Origin: Streptomyces cyaneochromogenes
GTDB lineage: Bacteria > Actinomycetota > Actinomycetes > Streptomycetales > Streptomycetaceae
Length of the DNA: 64,000 bases
Direction: 5' to 3'
Assembly: GCF_003963535.1 (NCBI RefSeq)
Contig: NZ_CP034539.1
Coordinates: 6,634,001-6,698,000 of the forward strand
Shown: positions 57,033-64,000 of the stretch, piece by piece
Layout: every line of letters starts with the position of its first letter
How positions within the stretch are numbered: position 1 is the first letter of the stretch
The notes under the pieces: model-generated
Told to the model about the DNA's origin: nothing
Seen by the model: only the letters and a program-made list of their open reading frames with translations
Database searches by the model: none
Translations under genes and position numbers: made by a program

Positions 57033-60000
57033 GTGTCCGCCCGTATCACCGATCCCGATCAGCTCAAGGAGCTCCTCGGCATCCCGTTCACTCCGGAGCA
57101 GACGGCCTGCATCATCGCGCCGCCCGCCCCGCAGGTGATCGTGGCCGGAGCCGGATCGGGCAAGACGACGGTGATGGCGGCCCGCGTGGTGTGGCTGGTC
57201 GGTACAGGCCAGGTCGCCCCCGAACAGGTCCTCGGCCTGACCTTCACCAACAAGGCCGCCGGTGAACTCGCCGAGCGTGTCCGCAAGGCGCTCGTCAAGG
57301 CCGGCGTCACCGACCCCGACGTCATCGACCCGGACAACCCGCCGGGCGAGCCGGTGATCTCGACGTACCACGCCTTCGCGGGCCGCCTGCTGACCGACCA
57401 CGGCCTGCGCATCGGCCTCGAACCGACCTCCCGGCTGCTCGCCGACGCCACCCGCTACCAGCTCGCCGCGCGCGTGTTGCGCGAGGCCCCGGGCCCGTAC
57501 CCGGCCCTCACCCGCTCCTTCGCGGACCTGGTCAGCGACCTCCTCAACCTCGACGCCGAGCTCGCCGAACACCTCGTACGGCCCGAGGCCCTGCGGGCGT
57601 ACGACGCCGAGCTGCTGCTCACTCTCCAGGGCACCAGGCTCAGCAACGCCGATCTGCGCAAGGTCCCCGAGACGGCCGCGGCGCGCCGCGAGCTCGCCGA
57701 GCTGGTGGTCCGCTACCGGGCGGCCAAGCGCGAGCGCGACCTCCTCGACTTCGGAGACCAGATCGCGCTCTCGGCACGGCTCGCCCGGATCTCCGAGGTG
57801 GGCCGCATCCTGCGCGACGAGTTCCGCGTGGTCCTCCTGGACGAGTACCAGGACACGTCCGTCGCCCAACGCGTCCTCCTGGCGGGCCTGTTCGGGGACG
57901 GCACCGGTCACCCCGTGACCGCCGTGGGCGACCCCTGCCAGGCGATCTACGGCTGGCGCGGTGCCTCCGTCGCCAACCTCGACGACTTCCCCGAGCACTT
58001 CGCCCACGCCGACGGCCGCCCCGCCGCCCGCCAGGCGCTCAGCGAGAACCGCCGCAGCGGCGGCCGCCTCCTCGACCTCGCCAACGGCCTCGCGGAGCCT
58101 CTGCGCGCCATGCACGCGGGCGTGGAGGCCCTCCGGCCGGCCCCCGGAGCAGAGCGCGACGGCACCGTCCGCTGCGCGCTGCTGCCCACCCACGCCGAGG
58201 AGATGGACTGGATCGCCGACTCCATCGCCCATCTCGTGAACACCGGGAAGGCACCGGGCGAGATCGCCGTGCTCTGCCGAACGGCGACCGACTTCGCCGA
58301 GATCCAGGGCGCGCTCGTCGCCCGGGACGTCCCCGTCGAGGTGGTCGGTCTGTCCGGGCTGCTCCATCTGCCTGAGGTCGCCGACCTTGTCGCGGTCTGC
58401 GAGGTGCTCCAGGATCCCGGTGCCAACGCCGCCCTGGTCCGCCTGCTGACCGGCCCGCGCTGGCGCATCGGCCCGCGCGACCTCGCCCTCCTGGGGCGTC
58501 GCGCACGGCTGCTGGTGTCCCACGCGCGCGTGGAGGGCGACGACGACCCGGACCGTCGGCTCGCCGAGGCGGTCGAGGGCGTCGACCCGGCCGAGGTGAT
58601 CTCGCTCGCGGACGCACTCGACACGTTCCTGGAGACGCCGCTGGACGGCGACAGGGACGACGACGGCCTGCCCTTCTCGCCGGACGCGCGCGTACGGTTC
58701 GCCCGCCTGGCCACCGAACTGCGCGACCTGCGCCGCTCCCTGTCCGACCCGCTGATGGACGTCCTGCACCGCGTCCTGGCCGTCACCGGCCTGGAAGTGG
58801 AGCTCTCGGCGTCCCCGCACGCCCTGGCCGCCCGCCGCCGCGAGACCCTGTCGAACTTCCTCGACATCGCCGCCTCGTTCGCCGCCGGCGACAACGAGGC
58901 GACCCTGCTCGCCTTCCTCGCCTTCCTGCGCACCGCCGCCCAGTACGAGAAGGGCCTCGACAACGCCCTCCCCGGCGGCGAGAACACCGTCAAGGTGCTC
59001 ACCGCGCACAAGTCCAAGGGCCTGGAGTGGGACGTCGTAGCCGTCCCCGGCCTGGTCACCGGCGCCTTCCCCAGCACCAAGGGGCGCGAGAAGTGGACCG
59101 CCCAGGCCAAGGTGCTGCCGCACGAGCTGCGCGGTGACGCCGACACGCTCCCCGACGTCACCTCCTGGGACTCCCGAGGTCTGAAGACCTTCCAGGAGGA
59201 CATGAAGGACCACCAGCACACCGAGGAACTCCGCCTCGGCTACGTCACCTTCACCCGCCCCCGCTCCCTGCTCCTCGGCTCCGGCCACTGGTGGGGCCCC
59301 AGCCAGAAGAAGCCACGCGGACCCTCCGACTTCCTGCGGGCCCTGTACGACCACTGCGTGGCCGGCTACGGCGAGATCGAGGCCTGGGCCGACGAGCCCG
59401 CCGAGGACGAGGAGAACCCGGCCCTGCACCGGGAGAACGCCGACCAGGTGTGGCCCCTGCCCCTCGACGAGCCCGCCCTGGCCCGACGACGCGCGGCCGC
59501 GGAGGCCGTCCTGGCCCACCTGGAGAACCTCACCTCCGACGAGGACGGCCACCCCGCCGCGACGCACGACCCGGACACGTACGACGACCCGGACTGGCCT
59601 CCGCCACCGGACGACGAGGTGTTCAGCGACGAGCTCACCGAGGAGGACTCCGGCGACTGGGACTCCTGGACCACCGACCGCCCCGACCGCCCGGCCATCC
59701 CGCATCAGGCGACGTCCCCGGAACCACCCGCCGAACCCCTCGCCCGCCCCCACCTCACGGAACCGGACTCCCTCACCCCGGAAGAGGCCCGGACCATCGC
59801 CTCCTGGGACCGCGACCTCGACGCCCTCACCGGGGAGCTCCTGCGCGCCCGCGCGAGCGTCACGGACGTACCCCTGCCCGCGTCGCTGACCGCGTCCCAG
59901 CTGCTGCGCCTGGCCGCCGACCCGGACGGACTCGCGCAGGAACTCGCGCGCCCCATGCCGCGCCCCCCACAACCCGCCGCACGCCAGGGCACCCGATTCC

Positions 60001-60515
60001 ACGCCTGGGTCGAGGCCCGCTTCGAAGAGCTGACGCTGCCCATGCTGGAGCCGGAGGACCTGCCCGGCAGCGAGACCGAGATCGCCGACGAACGCGACCT
60101 GGAAGCCCTCAAGGACGCCTTCGAGCGCACCGAGTACGCGCACCGCACGCCGTACCGGGTCGAGGCCCCCTTCCAGCTCGCGATCGCCAGCCGTGTCGTA
60201 CGGGGCCGTATCGACGCCGTCTACAAGGAGGGCGACGGCGACGGGGCGACGTACGAGATCGTCGACTGGAAGACCAACCGCGCCCGAACCGCCGACCCGC
60301 TCCAGCTAGCCCTCTACCGGCTCGCGTGGGCCGAGCAGCAGGGTGTGCCCCTGGAGTCGGTCAACGCCGTGTTCCTGTACGTCCGCGACGGCGAGGTCGT
60401 GCGCCCGGAGGTCCTGCCGGACCGGGCGGCACTGGAACGGCTGCTGACCGAGGAGCCGGTCGCGGAGGCGAACTGTGAGGAACCGCCCAACCAGGATGTC
60501 GGTGCGGGCCGATAG
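57033..60515 (+). CDS. adnB: AdnB-like helicase-nuclease
   Basis: 1160 residues. Complete UvrD motor: AGAGSGKTTV (39-48), LTFTNKAAGEL, STYHAFAG, LLDEYQDTS, GDPCQAIYGWRGAS, LTAHKSKGLEWDVV and YVTFTRPRSLL; the C-terminal RecB-type nuclease shows IVDWKTNRA (D1078, K1080) after GRIDAVYKEG. No Fe-S Cys set, unlike AdnA. The complex is the main resecting enzyme of actinobacterial homologous recombination. GTG 57033 fits a leaderless start: TAGCCT (57020-57025) ends 7 bases before it. GTG 57009 would add 8 residues. A proline/aspartate-rich linker (DDPDWPPPPDDEVFSDE) separates motor and nuclease. Confidence 0.92.
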   Translation: MSARITDPDQLKELLGIPFTPEQTACIIAPPAPQVIVAGAGSGKTTVMAARVVWLVGTGQVAPEQVLGLTFTNKAAGELAERVRKALVKAGVTDPDVIDPDNPPGEPVISTYHAFAGRLLTDHGLRIGLEPTSRLLADATRYQLAARVLREAPGPYPALTRSFADLVSDLLNLDAELAEHLVRPEALRAYDAELLLTLQGTRLSNADLRKVPETAAARRELAELVVRYRAAKRERDLLDFGDQIALSARLARISEVGRILRDEFRVVLLDEYQDTSVAQRVLLAGLFGDGTGHPVTAVGDPCQAIYGWRGASVANLDDFPEHFAHADGRPAARQALSENRRSGGRLLDLANGLAEPLRAMHAGVEALRPAPGAERDGTVRCALLPTHAEEMDWIADSIAHLVNTGKAPGEIAVLCRTATDFAEIQGALVARDVPVEVVGLSGLLHLPEVADLVAVCEVLQDPGANAALVRLLTGPRWRIGPRDLALLGRRARLLVSHARVEGDDDPDRRLAEAVEGVDPAEVISLADALDTFLETPLDGDRDDDGLPFSPDARVRFARLATELRDLRRSLSDPLMDVLHRVLAVTGLEVELSASPHALAARRRETLSNFLDIAASFAAGDNEATLLAFLAFLRTAAQYEKGLDNALPGGENTVKVLTAHKSKGLEWDVVAVPGLVTGAFPSTKGREKWTAQAKVLPHELRGDADTLPDVTSWDSRGLKTFQEDMKDHQHTEELRLGYVTFTRPRSLLLGSGHWWGPSQKKPRGPSDFLRALYDHCVAGYGEIEAWADEPAEDEENPALHRENADQVWPLPLDEPALARRRAAAEAVLAHLENLTSDEDGHPAATHDPDTYDDPDWPPPPDDEVFSDELTEEDSGDWDSWTTDRPDRPAIPHQATSPEPPAEPLARPHLTEPDSLTPEEARTIASWDRDLDALTGELLRARASVTDVPLPASLTASQLLRLAADPDGLAQELARPMPRPPQPAARQGTRFHAWVEARFEELTLPMLEPEDLPGSETEIADERDLEALKDAFERTEYAHRTPYRVEAPFQLAIASRVVRGRIDAVYKEGDGDGATYEIVDWKTNRARTADPLQLALYRLAWAEQQGVPLESVNAVFLYVRDGEVVRPEVLPDRAALERLLTEEPVAEANCEEPPNQDVGAGR

Positions 60516-60525
60516 GCTCGTGACC

Positions 60526-61929
60526 ATGAGCCAGACCCCGGACAGCGCCGTCCGCACGTACATCGAGCAGCATCGCGCCGCCTTCCTCGACGAGCTCGCC
60601 GAGTGGCTGCGCATCCCGTCCGTGTCGGCCCAGCCGGACCACGCTCCCGATGTACGCCGCAGCGCCGACTGGCTCGCCGCCAAGCTCAAGGAGACCGGCT
60701 TCCCGACCGCCGAGGTCTGGCCGACGCCGGGCGCGCCCGCCGTCTTCGCCGAGTGGCCCTCCGACGACCCCGAGGCGCCCACGGTGCTCGTCTACGGCCA
60801 CCATGACGTGCAGCCCGCCGCCCGCGAGGACGGCTGGGACAGCGAGCCCTTCGACCCCGTCGTCCGCGAAGGACGCCTCTACGCGCGCGGGGCGGCCGAC
60901 GACAAGGGCCAGGTGTTCTTCCACACACTCGGTGTCCGCGCCCACCTCGCCACCACCGGCCGCACCGCCCCGGCCGTCAACCTCAAGCTACTGATCGAGG
61001 GCGAGGAGGAGTCCGGTTCACCGCACTTCCGCGCGCTCGTCGAGGAGCACGCCGAGCGGCTCGCGGCCGACGCCGTGATCGTGTCCGACACCGGCATGTG
61101 GTCCGAGGACACCCCCACCGTGTGCACCGGCATGCGCGGCCTCGCCGAGTGCGAGGTCCATCTGCACGGCCCCGACCAGGACGTCCACTCCGGCTCCTTC
61201 GGCGGAGCGGTCCCCAACCCGGCGACCGCCGCCGCCCGCCTGGTCGCCGCCCTGCACGACGAGCACGCGCGCGTGGCGATCCCGGGCTTCTACGACGGCG
61301 TCGTCGACCTGACCGACCGCGAGCGCGAGCTCTTCGCCGAGCTGCCCTTCGACGAGCAGCAGTGGCTGCGCACCGCCAAGTCGTACGCCACCCACGGCGA
61401 GGCCGGGCACACCACCCTGGAGCGCATCTGGGCCCGCCCCACCGCCGAGGTCAACGGCATCGGCGGCGGTTACCAGGGCCCCGGCAGCAAGACGATCATC
61501 CCGTCCTCCGCCATGGTGAAGCTCTCCTTCCGGCTGGTCGCGGGGCAGGACCCCGACCACATCGAGAAGGCCGTCCGCGCCTGGGTGGCCGACCAGGTTC
61601 CCGCCGGAATCCGCTGCGAGATCACCTTCAGCGGGGCCACGCGCCCGTGCCTGACGCCCCTGGACCACCCCGCCCTGCAGTCCGTCGTACGCGCCATGGG
61701 CCGCGCCTTCGAGCGCCCGGTCCGCTTCACGCGCGAGGGCGGCTCGGGGCCCGCGGCCGACCTCCAGGACGTCCTCGGGGCGCCCGTGCTCTTCCTCGGC
61801 ATCTCCGTCCCCTCCGACGGCTGGCACGCCCCGAACGAGAAGGTCGAGCTGGCCCTGCTCCTCAAGGGTGTCGAGACCACCGCGTACTTGTGGGGCGATC
61901 TCGCCGCGAGCTGGCGCCATGCGCCCTGA
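60526..61929 (+). CDS. M20-family dipeptidase
   Basis: 467 residues. Zinc-site motifs: VLVYGHHDVQPA (His and Asp), ARGAADDKGQ (bridging Asp), IEGEEESGSP (catalytic Glu pair), IVSDTGMW (Asp) and SDGWHAPNE (last His); lid domain with QDVHSGSFGGAVPNPA. This is the carnosinase/dipeptidase branch, larger than DapE. Cytosolic peptide turnover is likely. ATG 60526 lies 7 bases after TAGGCT (60513-60518) with no ribosome site, so a leaderless transcript is probable, separate from adnB, which ends 10 bases upstream. Confidence 0.9.
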   Translation: MSQTPDSAVRTYIEQHRAAFLDELAEWLRIPSVSAQPDHAPDVRRSADWLAAKLKETGFPTAEVWPTPGAPAVFAEWPSDDPEAPTVLVYGHHDVQPAAREDGWDSEPFDPVVREGRLYARGAADDKGQVFFHTLGVRAHLATTGRTAPAVNLKLLIEGEEESGSPHFRALVEEHAERLAADAVIVSDTGMWSEDTPTVCTGMRGLAECEVHLHGPDQDVHSGSFGGAVPNPATAAARLVAALHDEHARVAIPGFYDGVVDLTDRERELFAELPFDEQQWLRTAKSYATHGEAGHTTLERIWARPTAEVNGIGGGYQGPGSKTIIPSSAMVKLSFRLVAGQDPDHIEKAVRAWVADQVPAGIRCEITFSGATRPCLTPLDHPALQSVVRAMGRAFERPVRFTREGGSGPAADLQDVLGAPVLFLGISVPSDGWHAPNEKVELALLLKGVETTAYLWGDLAASWRHAP

Positions 61930-62085
61930 GTCATCGAGGCCGTCCGGGGCGGCGCCGCGCGCGGGGCACACTGAAAAGGCCGCCCCGCACCGGCGAGCCC
62001 TACCGCACCCGGCCGCCTCCCGTCCTACGTCCCGCCGATCCGCCCGCCGAAGTACACCGTTTCACTGGGGGAGTTGGAAGCACCC

Positions 62086-63027
62086 GTGACCACCTGGACC
62101 GACCACACCGCCGACCGACCCATCTCCCTCACCGCCCCCAGCGGCATCGACCGCGCCGCACACCACCGGCTCGACGAGGCCTGGCTCGCGGCGGCGTGGA
62201 GCCACCCCACGACCCGCTGCTTCGTGGTCTCCGGCGGTCAGGTCCTCATCGACGAGACGGCTGACGGGCGCACCGAACTCGTCATGACCCCCTCCTTCGA
62301 GGCTCCCCTCACCGAGGCGCACCGCTACTTCCTCGGTATCGACGAGGACGGCGTCAGCTACTTCGCCCTGCAGAAGGACGCGCTGCCCGGCCGTATCGAC
62401 CAGTCCGCGCGCGCGGCCGGCCTGCGCGAGGCGGGCCTGCTGCTGTCGCCGCGCGACGTGGGCCTGATGGTGCACGCCGTCGGCCTGGAGAACTGGCAGC
62501 GCACCCATCGCTTCTGCTCCCGCTGCGGTGAGCGCACCGTGATCGCAGCCGCCGGCCACATCCGCCGCTGCTCGGCCTGCGGCGCCGAGCACTACCCGCG
62601 CACCGACCCCGCCGTGATCATGGCCGTCACCGACGAGGACGACCGCATCCTCCTCGGCCGCCAGGTCCACTGGCCCGAGGGCCGCTTCTCGACGCTCGCC
62701 GGCTTCGTCGAGCCCGGCGAGTCCATCGAGCAGACGGTGCGCCGCGAGGTCTACGAGGAGGTCGGCGTCTGCGTCGGCCAGGTCGAGTACGTCGCCAGCC
62801 AGCCCTGGCCGTTCCCGTCCAGCCTCATGCTGGGTTTCATGGCCCGGGCCACCTCCACCGAGGTCGACGTCGACGGCGACGAGATCCACGAGGCCCGCTG
62901 GTTCTCCCGCGAGGAACTGCGCGCCGCCTTCGAATCCGGCGAGGTCCTGCCGCCGTACGGCATCTCGATCGCGGCCCGCCTGATCGAGCTCTGGTACGGC
63001 AAGCCGCTGCCGACACGCAGCGTCTGA
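62086..63027 (+). CDS. nudC: NADH/NAD-capped RNA pyrophosphatase
   Basis: 313 residues. N-terminal NudC domain, a zinc ribbon with two Cys pairs (CSRC and CSAC), then the Nudix box GFVEPGESIEQTVRREVYEE with VG and the NudC-specific SQPWPFPSSLM directly after. The family hydrolyses NADH and decaps NAD-RNA. GTG 62086 has GGAAG 6 bases upstream. In M. tuberculosis nudC (Rv3199c) also lies between adnB and mycoredoxin. Confidence 0.95.
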   Translation: MTTWTDHTADRPISLTAPSGIDRAAHHRLDEAWLAAAWSHPTTRCFVVSGGQVLIDETADGRTELVMTPSFEAPLTEAHRYFLGIDEDGVSYFALQKDALPGRIDQSARAAGLREAGLLLSPRDVGLMVHAVGLENWQRTHRFCSRCGERTVIAAAGHIRRCSACGAEHYPRTDPAVIMAVTDEDDRILLGRQVHWPEGRFSTLAGFVEPGESIEQTVRREVYEEVGVCVGQVEYVASQPWPFPSSLMLGFMARATSTEVDVDGDEIHEARWFSREELRAAFESGEVLPPYGISIAARLIELWYGKPLPTRSV

Positions 63028-63037
63028 GGGGTCGGGC

Positions 63038-63673
63038 ATGCCCGACCCGTACTGGAACCACAACGTCCACTACCACCGCGTAGTACTCGCCGCCGTCCCG
63101 GACGGCTGCCGCGCGGCGCTGGACGTGGGGTGCGGGGACGGGCTGCTCGCCCGCAAGCTCGCGACGAAGGCCGCGTCCGTGACGGGCGTGGACCGCTCAC
63201 CGGAGATGATCCGGCAGGCACGCGCACAGACACGCGGGAACATCACGTTCCTGGAGGCGGACTACCTCGACGGGGCGACCCTCCCCGAGGGCAAGTACGA
63301 CTTCATCAGCGCGGTCGCCGTCGTGCACCACGCGCGGTTCGAGGACGCGGTCGGCGCCCTGGTGCGGCTGCTCGCCCCGGGCGGCCGACTGGTGATCGTC
63401 GGCATGGCCTACAACAAGACCGCCCTGGACTGGGTGATCAGTGGCTGCGGTGTGCCTCCGAGCATGCTCACCAGATGGCTGAGGGGCGGCAAGAGGGGCC
63501 CGGCCGCAATGCCCGTCCAGGACTCGGCCATGCACTGGGGCGAGGCTCGCAGGGCCGCGCGGAGCCTGCTGCCCGGCTGCCGCTTCCGGCGCCGGCTGCT
63601 GTGGCGGTACACGCTGGAGTGGGACGCCCCGGACACCCCCGCCCCGGACGTACGGCAGGAAGGCGGCCCCTGA
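63038..63673 (+). CDS. Class I SAM-dependent methyltransferase
   Basis: 211 residues. Begins MPDPYWNHNVHYHRVVLAAV, then motif I ALDVGCGDGLLARKLA, the acidic GVDRSPEMI, FLEADYLDG and the post-motif LAPGGRLVIVG. Typical methyltransferase type 11/25; the substrate is not deducible. The His/Tyr-rich N-terminus is common in a Streptomyces subfamily. The start ATG 63038 is 11 bases after nudC, so the two may share a transcript. A basic C-terminal part (RRLLWRYTLEW) closes the chain. Confidence 0.85.
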   Translation: MPDPYWNHNVHYHRVVLAAVPDGCRAALDVGCGDGLLARKLATKAASVTGVDRSPEMIRQARAQTRGNITFLEADYLDGATLPEGKYDFISAVAVVHHARFEDAVGALVRLLAPGGRLVIVGMAYNKTALDWVISGCGVPPSMLTRWLRGGKRGPAAMPVQDSAMHWGEARRAARSLLPGCRFRRRLLWRYTLEWDAPDTPAPDVRQEGGP

Positions 63674-63691
63674 AGTGCCTCAGGGACCGCC
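63662..63691. terminator. Hairpin after the methyltransferase gene
   Basis: GGCGG-C-CCCTGA (63662-63673) pairs with TCAGGG-A-CCGCC (63680-63691), one mismatch, 6-base loop. It lies between two convergent genes. Confidence 0.65.
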
Positions 63692-63717
63692 TTCCGACAA
63701 CCGCGCCCGCGCAGCGG

Positions 63718-63960
63718 TTACGCGCTGATCTTCTGCTTCACCTGCGCCAGCGACGGGTTCGTCAGCGTGGAACCGTCCGCGAAGAGCACCGTCGGGACCG
63801 TCTGGTTTCCGCCATTCGCCTTCTCGACGAACGCGGCGGACGCGGGGTCGTGCTCGATGTTGATCTCGGTGTACGCGATGCCCTCGCGGTCCAGCTGCTT
63901 CTTCAGCCGCTGGCAGTAACCGCACCACGTCGTGCTGTACATCGTCACAGTGCCCTGCAT
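63718..63960 (-). CDS. Mycoredoxin (glutaredoxin-fold)
   Basis: 80 residues. Active site STTWCGYCQRLK (CGYC) at residues 13-16, the cis-proline TVPTVLF and the GGNQ segment are those of mycoredoxin-1, which reduces protein-mycothiol mixed disulfides in actinobacteria. ATG 63960 has AAAGGAG 11 bases upstream. M. tuberculosis Rv3198A is the equivalent and lies beside uvrD2, which would be expected just beyond the right edge. The last 40 bases of the window are only its promoter region. Confidence 0.93.
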   Translation of the reverse strand: MQGTVTMYSTTWCGYCQRLKKQLDREGIAYTEINIEHDPASAAFVEKANGGNQTVPTVLFADGSTLTNPSLAQVKQKISA

Positions 63961-64000
63961 GTCTCGCGCGCTCCTTTGATGGCTCGGGGAACAGATCGTC

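Noticed and set aside
57006..60143. Long minus-strand open frame opposite adnB
   Set aside because: Shadow of the helicase coding frame; no conserved features.

Overview
The window is about 64 kb of very GC-rich actinobacterial chromosome that reads as Streptomyces. Codon third positions are almost all G or C, GTG starts and 4-base GTGA/ATGA overlaps are frequent, many starts look leaderless, and typical Streptomyces families are present (DUF6758, spherulin-4-type protein, paired Tap-like lipoprotein hydrolases). No phage, insertion sequence, CRISPR array, rRNA or tRNA was recognised. Most genes are conserved core genes.

Left block (1-18 kb): dapE (5' end cut by the window), a LOG-family protein, a folP2-type DHPS homologue, a DivIVA-domain protein, tag, a crotonase, DUF3117, an O-methyltransferase, then an ECF sigma / zinc anti-sigma / HtrA / TatB stress cluster, Mrp, a DUF1003 membrane protein paired with an MgtE-like soluble protein, a lipoprotein and CorA. 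From memory of the M. tuberculosis map, this order closely matches Rv1202 to Rv1239 (sigE-rseA-htrA-tatB-mrp-corA).

Middle (18-34 kb): SUFU-domain protein, MFS exporter, DUF6758, PHP phosphoesterase, MarC, small proteins, NYN RNase, hydrolases, a DEAD-box helicase with a very long RRTRK-repeat tail, MiaE-like ferritin-fold protein, DUF3107, TetR and a DUF3152 metzincin-like protease. From the helicase on, the order resembles M. tuberculosis Rv3211 down to Rv3198A, continuing through moeZ, ATL, adnAB, nudC and mycoredoxin at the right end. The window therefore joins two core blocks that lie far apart in Mycobacterium.

Two accessory-looking operons interrupt the second block. The first (34.2-39.8 kb) is a peptide-type ABC transporter preceded by a leaderless 30-codon leader peptide and an intrinsic terminator, a likely attenuator. 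The second (40.0-45.0 kb) encodes a PelF-like glycosyltransferase, a polytopic membrane protein, an epimerase and a spherulin-4/GH135-like protein, which resembles a minimal galactosamine-polymer (Pel/GAG-like) system. The right end (46-64 kb) holds two Tap-like lipoprotein hydrolases, a large kinase-like/flippase-like membrane protein, an alkyltransferase-like protein, the AdnAB double-strand-break resection motor-nucleases, an M20 dipeptidase, NudC, a methyltransferase and mycoredoxin.
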